A DNA stretch of 64,000 nucleotides from Sphingomonas aerolata. Its GTDB lineage: Bacteria > Pseudomonadota > Alphaproteobacteria > Sphingomonadales > Sphingomonadaceae. This document shows positions 51,226 to 61,100 of this stretch, piece by piece. Numbering within the stretch: position 1 is the stretch's first letter; every line of letters starts with the position of its first letter. The notes under the pieces are model-generated. The model had not been told where the DNA came from. It was given only the letters and a program-made list of their open reading frames with translations, and searched no databases. The DNA lies in NCBI RefSeq assembly GCF_003046295.1, contig NZ_PZZN01000001.1:640812-704811 (forward strand), written 5' to 3'. The translations under genes were made by a program, and so were the position numbers.

Positions 51226-52464
51226 CTAGGTGTGTCTGAGGACAGAAGCTGGATCAACAGCAGCTGCCCGTAGAGCTGGGTAAATTGTGCTGGTCACAAC
51301 GCCGACCGCAACCAGCGCTACGATCCAGGCGATCTCGGTGGGAGAGATTACCAAGGGAAGGGAAAGCAGGACGTTGAGCTCAATAGGCGGGTGATCCATC
51401 ATCGCACTAATTCCGGCGGTGATCGGATCTTTGGCGGCTTTCAGACCGAACCCGAGTGCCAAACCAGCCAGCTCGCCGACGAGGCCGATTGTCACGCCAA
51501 CGACAATGAACACCTTCGCCGTGGAGTATCGCGACATGCCCATCGTCCGAAGAATAGCAATTTCGCGCACTTTATAGCGAACCAGCATCACCATCGATGA
51601 CAGCACGTTCGACAAGGCGATGAGCGTTACCAACGATATGATCAACGTCATGGCCAGCCGTTCCTGCGCCAGCGCCGTGAACAGAGTTGCGTTCATGCTC
51701 TGCCAGGTAGCAACCGTATAGCCCGGCCCCAGTCGTTCCTTGATGGCCGCTACGACCGCATTTTGGTCTTCAGGATCACTGAGTCGTACATTGATTTTGC
51801 TGGCGACACCGTCCTTTCTCAGGATCGCTCGAAGGTCGGCGATCGGCATTATGACGCGGCGACTGTCGAACGACTGTACCTGCGTGCTTACGACGCCGGA
51901 GATGGCGAGATCGTGATTGTCGACAGCAAGTCCATCACGATCGAAGCGGACCATTGTTATCGCTGCGTGATCGCCAGGAGCAATCCCAAGCCTGTCCGCG
52001 AGATCGCTCCCCAAGGCCATGGTTCCTGAGCTCGTGGGAGCAGCGCCTGCAATGCTGTGTGCTGAGCCGTTAAACAGGGGGCTGACGCTTATCTGCGACG
52101 GCTGCACACCTTGCAGGTTAGCCGCAAACGACCTTCCGCCAGCGGTAATCAGACCGGAAGCGTCTAGCGATGCGGTTGCCGTCTGCACCCCGCGAATGGA
52201 TTCAAGCGTCCGTTGCACCTCGCCCGGGCGAGCAATTCGAAGCCTCGGACCACTGACGAACAGGTGGCCGTCCGCCGACGCGATCTGCCCTGCAAGTCGG
52301 ACCTCGGCGCCATTCATGAAGCTCACGACTAAAACCAACGACGCGACGCCGATCATGATGCCGGCGCACCCGATCGCCGCAATTAGCAGTGCTAAGCGCC
52401 CACCTGCGCCAGGGACCAGGAAGCGCGAGGCGAGAAGCTTCTCGAAAGTCGTGAGCAAGGACAT
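51226..52464 (-). CDS. LolC/LolE-like ABC transporter permease
   Basis: The 412-residue protein has the four-helix MacB/FtsX permease layout: one N-terminal helix (LALLIAAIGCAGIMIGVASLVLV), a periplasmic MacB-type domain of about 200 residues, then three helices with the conserved YKVREIAILRTMGMSRYSTA cytoplasmic coupling loop. It resembles LolC/LolE, which extract lipoproteins from the inner membrane. The ATPase partner LolD is not in the window, so it must use one elsewhere. The gene stands alone between two copies of the 45-bp repeat. Confidence 0.85.
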   Translation of the reverse strand: MSLLTTFEKLLASRFLVPGAGGRLALLIAAIGCAGIMIGVASLVLVVSFMNGAEVRLAGQIASADGHLFVSGPRLRIARPGEVQRTLESIRGVQTATASLDASGLITAGGRSFAANLQGVQPSQISVSPLFNGSAHSIAGAAPTSSGTMALGSDLADRLGIAPGDHAAITMVRFDRDGLAVDNHDLAISGVVSTQVQSFDSRRVIMPIADLRAILRKDGVASKINVRLSDPEDQNAVVAAIKERLGPGYTVATWQSMNATLFTALAQERLAMTLIISLVTLIALSNVLSSMVMLVRYKVREIAILRTMGMSRYSTAKVFIVVGVTIGLVGELAGLALGFGLKAAKDPITAGISAMMDHPPIELNVLLSLPLVISPTEIAWIVALVAVGVVTSTIYPALRAAAVDPASVLRHT

Positions 52465-52599
52465 CCTTCCAGCAATGCCTGCATCCTAAAAACAGGAGCG
52501 CGACCTTATGGTACGATCCTGTTGGTAGGCGCCAAAATGAACGACCACCAGTGCGTGCTAAAAGCGGCACTCTTCGTCCAAGTAGGGCCACCACCGCCC

Positions 52600-52670
52600 A
52601 GTGTCGCGAATTTGCTGATTTTAGAGCGTCTCGTATGTCTCGCCTTTTGCGACAGCAGACTCTCATATTG
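52600..52670. repeat. Dispersed 45-bp element, copy E3
   Basis: GATTTTAGAGCGTCTCGTAT followed by GTCTCGCCTTTTGCGACAGC, close to E2 and E4. It lies between the LolC/E-like gene start and the protease gene end. Confidence 0.5.
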
Positions 52671-52698
52671 TGATTGAATTAGGGAATAAGCCGGTCGG

Positions 52699-53646
52699 TC
52701 AAATGAAGCGGATAAGAGTATCGAATAAGCCGTCATCAATGCGTCGAGCTCGATTCACTCGGTCACTCCCATAAGTGTGAATGCCTACGGCTACGCGCTT
52801 GTCACCAAACAGCGCGAAGATCGGCGATCCACTCATGCCCCCTTCTGTGTCGAACTCGTAGAGAAGGAACTGCGGGTTGACCTGCTCGACCCTCCCACCG
52901 TTGAAGTACTGGGTCCGAGGGGATCGGTCGATCGGATAACCGCTCACGTTGACAAGCAGCGGGACGAGCTGTGCGTCGGTGTAGCTCGCCAGGCCGAACC
53001 ACCCTAGCCGCGCACCAATTGTCGCGTCGTCCATTAGCAGGACACCAAAGTCGAGCGCTGCATCGTCCGAACCCGCAAGCCAAGCGGGATCGCAATATGT
53101 CCGGGTTACGGCGAACGTGCCGAACGGTGCCGTCACCCCGTCGTAGCCGGGGGATACAAGTATCTCTGTCGCCTTACCCTTTTGTGGGTGCCGCACGTTG
53201 TGACCCGCCGTCCCAAGTGCGCTGGGTCCTAGAAACCAAGCCGTGCCAAGCGCACGCTGTCCGTTCTCGTAGGTAATCGTCAGCATGGCAATCGCCCGCC
53301 AAGGCAATCGGGTTGTGTCGCCGACAGAAACGCGCTCGTCGCGCCCAATCACATTCTCCAAAGCAAATCCGCTCTGCGCAACGATCGGCGTTGGTGGCAA
53401 TGGTGACTCCGGAAACAAGCCGCGGTTCCTAGCGACATATGCGTCGAAGCCCTCCACTCGCTCGAGGGAACTCGCCCCATTCGTCTCTACCATGCGACCG
53501 AGCCGCAGCCTTTCCGAGGCAGGAAGACCTCCAACATCGTCCTCGATCGGTTCCTGAGCGTGAACCGTAGGTCGCCTGAGCGCCGTGAACCCGCTCTCGA
53601 TGCCCACCCCAGCCGCGCGGCGATTCTTCCTAGCTTTAGTGTCCAT
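52699..53646 (-). CDS. V8/trypsin-like serine protease
   Basis: The 315-residue protein has a chymotrypsin-fold protease domain from about 100 to 315. The triad residues are H149 in LGTAGHNV, D199 in AALDFGVL and S272 in EGGMSGSPIF, the glutamyl endopeptidase (V8) style. There is no signal peptide; the first 90 residues are basic and then disordered, so it acts in the cytoplasm or is exported by another route. Its start overlaps the end of the lipoprotein gene by 11 bp, which implies coupled synthesis. A divergent OmpA-like gene lies beyond. The target protein is unknown. Confidence 0.83.
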   Translation of the reverse strand: MDTKARKNRRAAGVGIESGFTALRRPTVHAQEPIEDDVGGLPASERLRLGRMVETNGASSLERVEGFDAYVARNRGLFPESPLPPTPIVAQSGFALENVIGRDERVSVGDTTRLPWRAIAMLTITYENGQRALGTAWFLGPSALGTAGHNVRHPQKGKATEILVSPGYDGVTAPFGTFAVTRTYCDPAWLAGSDDAALDFGVLLMDDATIGARLGWFGLASYTDAQLVPLLVNVSGYPIDRSPRTQYFNGGRVEQVNPQFLLYEFDTEGGMSGSPIFALFGDKRVAVGIHTYGSDRVNRARRIDDGLFDTLIRFI

Positions 53647-54994
53647 CGGCCCCCTCCGTCTTCCTCACGGCGTCATTGGTTCCGATACCTGCCTTGCCTA
53701 GGTCCTGCTTCTTCGGCGTTCCTGGAGGATTGACCTTCGGAACAGCTTGGCCGTCACCCTGAGATGTTTCTCGCGCGGGCTGTCCCAAAATCTTTTCGGA
53801 TTGCGCCTGACCCTGCGGGAGCGCGGCCTGTGTCACGATCGGCTTGGTAGCCCCTCCCACCGACAACTCCGGAACCGGAACCTCAAGGAGAGCAGTTTCC
53901 GGCAAGAGCTCAGCCGCCTCGGCTTTTTCCTTCGCGTCCTCCTGAGCTTTTTTTAAAGCGATTTCGTCGTCGACAGCAATCTTCCGCTTTTTGAAGACCG
54001 AGGAAAGCTCATCAAGGTAGGCGCTAACTAAGGTCGCGGGCAGGAGGAGTATGGCCGCCGCCTCGGATGTACGCACCACCTCCCTCTTCGTCAGAATACC
54101 GCGATCAATGGTCAGGGTCGTTTTCACGTCGGCAAATCCTGAGCGGGAAACAGGAATCGCAACCGGATCAGATTTGTTAGGTAGATGTAGGATCGGGCTT
54201 TCGCGGCGTCGGCCTGCCATGCTCACTACCAGAGATGCCGGGACCTGCACTGGCACGCAAACGCCCACTTCACACTTCGCCAATCCATTGCGCCGGAATG
54301 GAGAGAATCCCGACAACGACAGCGTAAAGTCGGAGGGCTGCGGTGCCGTGAGCGACAGTTTGGCTAGGGCCGAGCCTGCACCACCAGCAGCGGCCATCAT
54401 GCGGAGGCGAGGTACACCAAGCCGGTCAATTCCGTCGCGTATTGCCATCTGCACCGCAGCAACTTCGCCACAATCCGCGGGATCGAATCTGACCGCTATC
54501 AGCTCCTCTTCCTCAGGATCCATCGCCGACTCCGCAGTGAACGCGGCTACTGATTTAGCGAGGTTGGCCAACGCCTCCGTAGTCTGCTCTTCGGTATCAG
54601 CCCCAATAGACTTGAGCAGTGACCGCTCAGTTTCAATGGTAATCGTGTCTTTATGAAAGCCGCTAATGCGGTGACTGAGCATGAATGGCCCTGATACAGC
54701 TATATTTGAGGCAGCCGCGCAGCCGGGTGCAGCTGGCAAAGGAGTTACTAGAACCTTCTGTGTGTCAGCCACGATCTCTGGCTGGTCAATCACAACACGC
54801 AGCCCGCGTGCTGGGCTGGCAATCAACCGAGCGACTAAGACTGCCCTTGGCAGATAATACACCTCACCGTCGTCTCGCTTGCTTAGAATGTTGGTATCTG
54901 ACGACGTCTTTATCTGTGTGCTCGACAATGCGGGACCGCATGCACTCAACACAAAACAAGCAGCTATTTCAAACTTCCGTGCGACGTTGCGCAT
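53636..54994 (-). CDS. Lipoprotein of unknown family, coupled to a V8-type protease
   Basis: The 452-residue protein has a lipoprotein signal (CFVLSAC, modified cysteine at 19). A beta-rich mature region with two or three cysteines follows. A charged coiled-coil stretch (KKAQEDAKEKAEAAELL) and a long proline, glutamine and lysine-rich tail end the protein. I do not recognise the family. It is probably anchored in the outer or inner membrane, with the tail in the periplasm. It is co-translated with the protease and divergent from the OmpA-like gene across 380 bp. Confidence 0.7.
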   Translation of the reverse strand: MRNVARKFEIAACFVLSACGPALSSTQIKTSSDTNILSKRDDGEVYYLPRAVLVARLIASPARGLRVVIDQPEIVADTQKVLVTPLPAAPGCAAASNIAVSGPFMLSHRISGFHKDTITIETERSLLKSIGADTEEQTTEALANLAKSVAAFTAESAMDPEEEELIAVRFDPADCGEVAAVQMAIRDGIDRLGVPRLRMMAAAGGAGSALAKLSLTAPQPSDFTLSLSGFSPFRRNGLAKCEVGVCVPVQVPASLVVSMAGRRRESPILHLPNKSDPVAIPVSRSGFADVKTTLTIDRGILTKREVVRTSEAAAILLLPATLVSAYLDELSSVFKKRKIAVDDEIALKKAQEDAKEKAEAAELLPETALLEVPVPELSVGGATKPIVTQAALPQGQAQSEKILGQPARETSQGDGQAVPKVNPPGTPKKQDLGKAGIGTNDAVRKTEGADGH

Positions 54995-55374
54995 GGCGGC
55001 GCCCCTCCGGTTCCTTTGCGATTAGTACGCTATGGCTCCGACTCGCCGCGCAATGACAAGGCACGACCGGGGACGATAAGATCGTCCCACGGCCGACATT
55101 TGAATGCAAGGTCTAACGGCAGAGCCTCTTTTTGTATGAAGGGGTCACTGCACGAAAGTGAAGTTTACGTACGCTAGAATCGAACGGACAGTGGACGCGG
55201 ACGGTCCTAACGTCGGAAGGGTATTACGACAGCCCAATCGAGGAAGGCAGGCATATATCCCCCTTTGGCGCTTCGAAAACACGGATCCGCATCGATATCT
55301 CCGCAACATCGCTATTTGCGCCCTTAAAAGCGATCTGCTCTAAAGTCGTTGGCGTTGCATGGGCGGATCGTCAC
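54995..55374. other. Divergent intergenic region between lipoprotein and OmpA-like genes
   Basis: It should carry both promoters. No hairpin, repeat or clear box was recognised; a 61-codon frame at 55158 has no ribosome site. Confidence 0.5.
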
Positions 55375-55983
55375 ATGAAATATTTGGCTGACATCCTGAA
55401 TGCGTTGGCTGGGATCATAGAGAAAGCTGGCGCGGGCCCCCTCGCGTTCATGGCTCTCGCGGCGATCATTGTAGCGTATCTCGCCGCTCGGTGGTTCGGT
55501 AAGGATCACGTCTCAATCCGGTTGATCGTGTTCCTTGTCGTGCTCGCTGCCCTAGGCACCGTACCTTTTATTGTTCAGATTGTGGCGGGGAGTGAGGAGC
55601 CGAAGCCACCGCCACCTATCAGGCCGGCTGAGCAACCCGCGCCCGGTAAGTTCATCGTGTTCTTTGATTGGGACAAGGCATCAATCACACCGGAGTCAGC
55701 CTCGGTATTGAACCTAGTTGCGAAAGCATATCACAGCCGAAAAGGCTACGATCTCTATCTTCAAGGCCGCGGCTATCACGACGAGCTGACCCCCAAGATC
55801 ATCTCCGGTGAGAGCCGCAACAAGTCTGTGAAAGCGGCATTAGTCGAGCGAGGCATTCCAGAAAATCGTATCCTCACCATGGAGGTAGGCTCCGATCGAC
55901 CACCCGTTACAACTGCTGTTCCAGAAATTATTGCATCACCCGCAGCGCGGCGTGTTGAGATCGAATTCAAACCGATCGAGTGA
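55375..55983 (+). CDS. OmpA-like domain membrane protein
   Basis: The 202-residue protein has two N-terminal membrane helices (AFMALAAIIVAYLAARWF and RLIVFLVVLAALGTVPFIVQI) and a proline-rich linker. An OmpA-type peptidoglycan-binding domain follows (FIVFFDWDKASITPESASVL, then GESRNKSVKAALVERGIPE). The layout is inner-membrane anchored like MotB or type VI TssL, not a barrel. It would bind the wall from the inner membrane. It is divergent from the lipoprotein-protease pair and may belong to the same envelope module. Confidence 0.82.
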   Translation: MKYLADILNALAGIIEKAGAGPLAFMALAAIIVAYLAARWFGKDHVSIRLIVFLVVLAALGTVPFIVQIVAGSEEPKPPPPIRPAEQPAPGKFIVFFDWDKASITPESASVLNLVAKAYHSRKGYDLYLQGRGYHDELTPKIISGESRNKSVKAALVERGIPENRILTMEVGSDRPPVTTAVPEIIASPAARRVEIEFKPIE

Positions 55984-56350
55984 GAAACGGCGGTCCGGTG
56001 TAAAACGAAATCCGAGCCAGAACGACGAGGCGGCGATTATCTATTCCAATGGCTCCAAAGTCGCTTTGCGAAACCAGTTCCCGAATTTACTTGCCCAAAA
56101 TGGGCGGTGGAGACGGAGAATCGGGAAGTGGTAACGAAACGGTCGCGTTGCAAATGTGCTAAGTTTCTGACGTTGCGAATGTCGCCGCTTTTGCGACAGC
56201 GGAATGTCGCATCTTGGTGGTGAGCCGTCCGTCCGCTTTCGGGCAAGCGGAGGCGGATAGCTGACGTAGCCGAGCGCGGCCGGCGTTGCCATAAAGGATG
56301 CTATTTCGAGAAAGGCAGCATCTGCCAGAAATGTGGTACGCTCCTTTCTC
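55984..56350. repeat. Repeat-rich gap with copies of three dispersed elements
   Basis: At 56077-56132 lies a copy of the TTCCCG...CGGGAA block also seen at 33505. At 56161-56215 lies copy E4 (AAGTTTCTGACGTTGCGAAT, then GTCGCCGCTTTTGCGACAGC). At 56226-56270 lies the GTCCGCTTTCGGGCAAGCGG hairpin also seen at 32747. No gene is present. Confidence 0.6.
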
Positions 56351-56371
56351 AGGCGGCACCTCGCCAAGACG

Positions 56372-56755
56372 CTATGGTTTGCTTAGTGCCTCGCCGAGGT
56401 GATCTACGATCGCCATGACCTTTGCTAAAAGCTGTGGACCAGCCGGAAAGATGGCATGGACCTCGGCTAGCGCGAGCTGCCAGGCTTCGAGCAACTGGGG
56501 GAGCTGCCCGGTTCCCAGTTGCTCGCCGGCCATGATGTGAGTCGCGAGCGCGATACCCATGCCCGCAACTGCCGCTGCCAGCACGCCTGGCGCTGAGTTG
56601 ATCGAGAGCTTTGCGGAAACGGCAACGGCAGCACCAGTCTGACCGTGCGTGAAGCGCCAGCTCTCGCAACCAGACAGGCCGTGCTGGATGATGCAGGCAT
56701 GTCTCGCGAGTTCGACCGGATCGGCTGGCGGCCCCAGAGTCTAAGATATTATTTC
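56372..56755 (-). pseudogene. LysR-family regulator, C-terminal remnant
   Basis: The minus strand reads GPPADPVELARHACIIQHG, a stretch ending AVAVSAKLSINSAPGVLAAAV, then AGMGIALATHIMAGEQLGTG and VHAIFPAGPQLLAKVMAIVD. This is the second half of a LysR substrate-binding domain. The helix-turn-helix and the first effector lobe are absent, and the frame has no proper start, so it is a truncated gene. The original neighbour is not visible. Confidence 0.75.
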
Positions 56756-56890
56756 CCACTCAACCGGAGTCAATACTGACGCCTGGCAATGCTTCGCCGG
56801 TTGCGTGGTGAATTTTGGAGATGATCAATAGCGAAGCAGTTTGCTTACCCCCTCTTCCAGCACCGCCTATATAAATGAAGCGATGCGCCG

Positions 56891-57655
56891 CTATCGCGTA
56901 ATCAACCTGTATCCAAGTCCCCGAACAGTCTCAATGACGTTTTCATCACCATAACTCATCATCTTTTTACGAAGACGACTTACCAATACGTCCATCATTC
57001 GCGGACGACCGTCATCATCATTACTCTTATTAGGAAAATAACGTAAGTCTGACCGGCTTCGAACGAACCCAGGATTGCTTAAAAGGCACCTTAGAATTGA
57101 GTATTCGGCACTTGTTAAGTGTATTATGTTCTTAGTAGGCGTAAGCAGCTGTCGCCTGTCCGCCTGAAGCTCCCAGCCAGCGAACTCAAGGCTTCCCAAT
57201 TTACGCTTTACCTCGGGTCTTACTGAGGTCCGGCGAGTAATGGCGGCTGCTCGCGCACTGATCTCACGAGCGCTGCACGATACATCGACACAATCGTCCG
57301 CTCCCATATCGAGCGCAACTATCCGATCTACGTCATCGTTTGAACTCGATCGCACAATTATACCGGGCCGATCGTTGACTAATAACAGGCGCCCAATCAC
57401 CGACGCCGTATCTGAATATAGAGACGGGCCGTCGACGATCATAATATCAACTGTTAACGAGTAAGCGACGCTTACAACATATGATATGTCCGTGGTATGT
57501 TCAACAATAAAACCATATCGGTCTAATGTGCTTTTAAGCAGCTCGCAATCGTCCAATTTACTGCATATCAACACAGTTTTGACGTGGTTAGAACACGAGT
57601 CTCGCAAATTAACATCTACTGACTTAACATCGAGTCGCGGATTTTCCATGAACAT
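56891..57655 (-). CDS. OmpR-type response regulator
   Basis: The 254-residue protein has a receiver-like domain (about 24-145) and a winged-helix output domain (about 150-254: LTSAEYSILRCLLSNPGFV, VSRLRKKM, ETVRGLGYRLI). The receiver is divergent. The likely phospho-acceptor is the aspartate in DIMIVDGPSL, and the early acidic pair and conserved lysine are weak or missing, so it may work without phosphorylation. No kinase gene is adjacent. GC content is clearly lower than in nearby genes, pointing to recent acquisition. A second ATG two codons in (MENPRL) is an equal start. Confidence 0.8.
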   Translation of the reverse strand: MFMENPRLDVKSVDVNLRDSCSNHVKTVLICSKLDDCELLKSTLDRYGFIVEHTTDISYVVSVAYSLTVDIMIVDGPSLYSDTASVIGRLLLVNDRPGIIVRSSSNDDVDRIVALDMGADDCVDVSCSAREISARAAAITRRTSVRPEVKRKLGSLEFAGWELQADRRQLLTPTKNIIHLTSAEYSILRCLLSNPGFVRSRSDLRYFPNKSNDDDGRPRMMDVLVSRLRKKMMSYGDENVIETVRGLGYRLITR

Positions 57656-58178
57656 TTCTCTAATTCAGAGAGGCGTTGCAGCGCGATAGAATGAGCAGCC
57701 CACGCGCAAAAACGATCAATACGGCGCCACGCTCGGCCAATCGTCCCGACACTATCATAAGATACACAAGTGAGAACCATGCCTGGCCAAGCCTGGGTTA
57801 CGATCAGGGGTCGCGTACTTCTAATGGTCCAACATGAACACAATGCGTCTTCAACAGGCCTGATCCATTCAAAGTGGCCTAGAAAGGGGCGGGATGATCG
57901 CCATTCTGGTATAGCGTTCTGACGCTCGCTATGAGCAGGTGGGCAGGGTCTGAGCGAATTAACACAAAATACCAGATTTTCCTTACATAACATCACTAAG
58001 TGTCTCAACATTGTCACGATATTAAGAGATGTTGCCGAGTTTGGTCAACATGTGTCATTTAGATGACACCGGCCGGAATAAATTACCGACAGCACTTTCC
58101 GAGCTTTATAAACCCGTGCGGTTAGGCGAGCTTAGCGGCTGAGCACCATAAGGTGTCGTACGTTACAGGGATGTAGTG
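57656..58178. other. Upstream region of the TonB receptor gene
   Basis: No gene is seen. The last 160 bp carry the palindrome at 58052-58069 and an A/T-rich stretch (TTAAGAGATG, GAATAAATTA) that may hold the receptor promoter. Confidence 0.5.
58052..58069. promoter_or_regulatory. Operator-like palindrome upstream of the TonB receptor
   Basis: GTGTCAT-TTAG-ATGACAC is a perfect 7-bp inverted repeat with a 4-base centre, 110 bp before the receptor ATG. A symmetric site in this position is typical of a dimeric repressor or activator. Nothing identifies the regulator. Confidence 0.5.
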
Positions 58179-61100
58179 ATGATCCGGTTTTTGACAGCGA
58201 CGGCGTTGGTAAGCTCGTTAAGCCTGTTTCCAGCATATGTGCAGGCGCAGAACGCGGGCTCTCCCGCGGCCGGCGCTGCAGATGCGAGCGCTACTGATAC
58301 TCAAGTCAGCACGGCAGTTGGTAGCGATCCTACAGTCGTAGACGAAACTCCTCCTGGCGGGGGAAGCAAAGAGATCGTCGTGACGGGATCGCGCATCCGG
58401 CGACCGAACCTGGAATCAACTGTTCCAATTGCCTCTATCCGTTCTCAAGATATCTACAGCAGGGCCGATCCAAACGTCGGTGAAGCGTTAAACGATCTTC
58501 CGCAGCTCCGCAGCACATTCTCGCAGCAGAATCCTGGCTCGGGAATTGGCGTTGCAGGCCTCAACCTTCTCGATCTTCGTGGGCTTGGGGTGCAACGCAC
58601 GTTGGTGCTGGTTAATGGTCGCCGGCACGTGCCGTCGGATATCCAGAATACGGCAGCGGCGGTGGATACTAACACCATCCCAACCGACCTAATCGAACGT
58701 ATCGACATCGTGACCGGCGGCAATTCGGCCGTCTATGGCTCCGACGCTATCGCTGGCGTTGTCAACTTCGTTCTAAAGAACAATTTTGACGGTCTGCAAT
58801 TACGCGCGGGCAACAGCATTCCTCAGTTTGGGTCGGGCGGCAACCGTTACATATCCGGTATTGCAGGTAAGAACTTTGCCGATGACCGAGGCAATCTCAC
58901 GGCGGCATTGGAGTACTCGAAGCAGGATCGTTTATTCGGTTCGCAGATCCCGTATTTCCGTCAATCTAACGGCTTTGTGACCAACGACGTCGATGGTGCC
59001 GGACTGACGAATGGCAGCGACGGAATTCCGGACGTCGTCTTTGGGCGTAACATACGGTCCTCAACGATTGCTCGGTTCGGCTTGGTACCAGTCGTACAGA
59101 CCCGCAACACCGCAGCGCCCTGCGGCGCGGGTATCCCTGGCGGCACGGGAGCCCGTACTAACTACAACTGTAATTATCTTTTTGATTCAGCCGGTAATTT
59201 GGTGCCGCAAACCGGCAACCGGATCAGCACCGGGCCTACCGGTACATTCCTTGGCGGTAATGGCGACAACAACCGTGAGGATCGTCTGCTTTCGGTTTTG
59301 CCGAAGAACGAACGCTTCAGCGCAAACTTGCTAGGACACTTTAAGGTAAGCGATGCGGCTGATTTCTTCGTTGAAGCTAAGTACGCTCGGGCGCATACAG
59401 TCGGCTCGAATTCGGGGCCGGCGTTCAATCAGGGATTTAACCAGACCTTCAGCGACTATCGAGCTAATTATCGCCTTGATAATCCGTTCCTAAACAGCGC
59501 GGCGCGTACGACGCTCACGAACGCTATTCTCGCATCGGGAAGTAATACCAGTTTGACGGGCGGTGCCGGTGCGCTCTCAGCTGCAGACCGCGCTGCGATT
59601 GCCGACGGAAGCTATCGCTTTACCAACGCTCGAAACTTCTCTGACCTGGGTATTCGTGACGAGGACACGGTACGTGAGGTTTACCGCATCGTTGCAGGTG
59701 TGCGTGGGGACCTAACGCCGCATGTGAACTATGAGATTTCCGGCAACTACGGCCGTGCAAATCAGAAGATCACGATTCTTGGTAACGTCAATCAGCAGCG
59801 GCTGCTGCTGGCGCAGGATGCTGGCATAGATCCGAACAACCCCGGCGCCGGCATTCAATGTCGCTCCAAATTTGACCCTGCGGCCCGAGGGGGGGTTGCA
59901 GACTTGGACGGCAATGCCGTTGCTGCTGCACGCTTGGCTAGCGACATCGCCGCTTGCGTACCTTACAATGCGTTCGGCGGCTTGGATAACACCGCCGCGC
60001 GCAATTACATCGTCAGCAACTCAGGAAGCCGCGGTCGTCTTTCACAGTATGACGCTACTGGCTTTGTGAACGTCGACAGCGGTGGTTTCTTCAATCTTCC
60101 GGGCGGCGCTATCGCAGTAGTCCTCGGCGGCGAGTACCGCCGGGAGGATGCAAACTTCGTTGCGGACCCGGACGTCCAAGACGGGCTGACCTTCCTAAAC
60201 GCGCTTCAGACGTTTGATCCACCGACGCTAGAAGTCGCTGAAGGCTTCGGCGAGTTGAACGTGCCCATCTTGAAGGACATGCCCTTCTTCAATAGCCTCA
60301 GCCTGAGTGGTGCCGCACGGTATTCGCACTACAACAAAGCATATGGCTCCACTGGCAGCGTTTGGGCTTGGAACTTTGGCGGTGAGTGGTCGCCGGTCCG
60401 CGATATCCGTTTCCGTGCCAACTACGGCAAAGCGGTTCGTGCGCCCAATTATACCGACACTGCTTCGCCAACGAATCAGGACTTTGCACCTGGCTTCTTG
60501 GATCCATGCAACGCAGGTCGTATTGGGTCGGGTACTCCGCAGCGCAACACTAATTGCCAGGCTGCCCTCGGCGGTTTGATAAACAACGCGGAATTCCAGG
60601 GCTTAACCAATCTCGGCTACTCGCTTGAGATCCTGAGTGGCAGCAATCCATTGCTCGAGCAGGAAACGTCAAAGTCGCTGACGGTGGGTGCAGTGCTTAC
60701 CCCCCGGTTCCTGCCAGGCTTCGATTTGACGATCGACTATTTTGACATCGACGTTAAAAACGTCATTACAGCGGCGACTGCGCAGCAGATTGTTGATCTA
60801 TGCTATGACAACAGTCAGTTCTGCAATCTCTTCCAGCGCTACACTGGGAGCGGAGCTGGTCCAAACGGTGAGGTACCTGGGCAAATTCTTCAAGGATCAC
60901 TGACCCAGGCAAGTCTTAATTTCGCGTCGCTTAAGCGCCGCGGTATTGACGTACAGGCGAACTATAATCATTCAATTGGCGAAGCTGCTCGCCTTAACGT
61001 TCGAGGTTACTACACCCACCAGCTTCGAAACAGCAATTTTACCGACCCGACGCGTCCTAGCTTTGAGACGCGTATTCTTGGTCAGCTGGGCACTCCCAAA

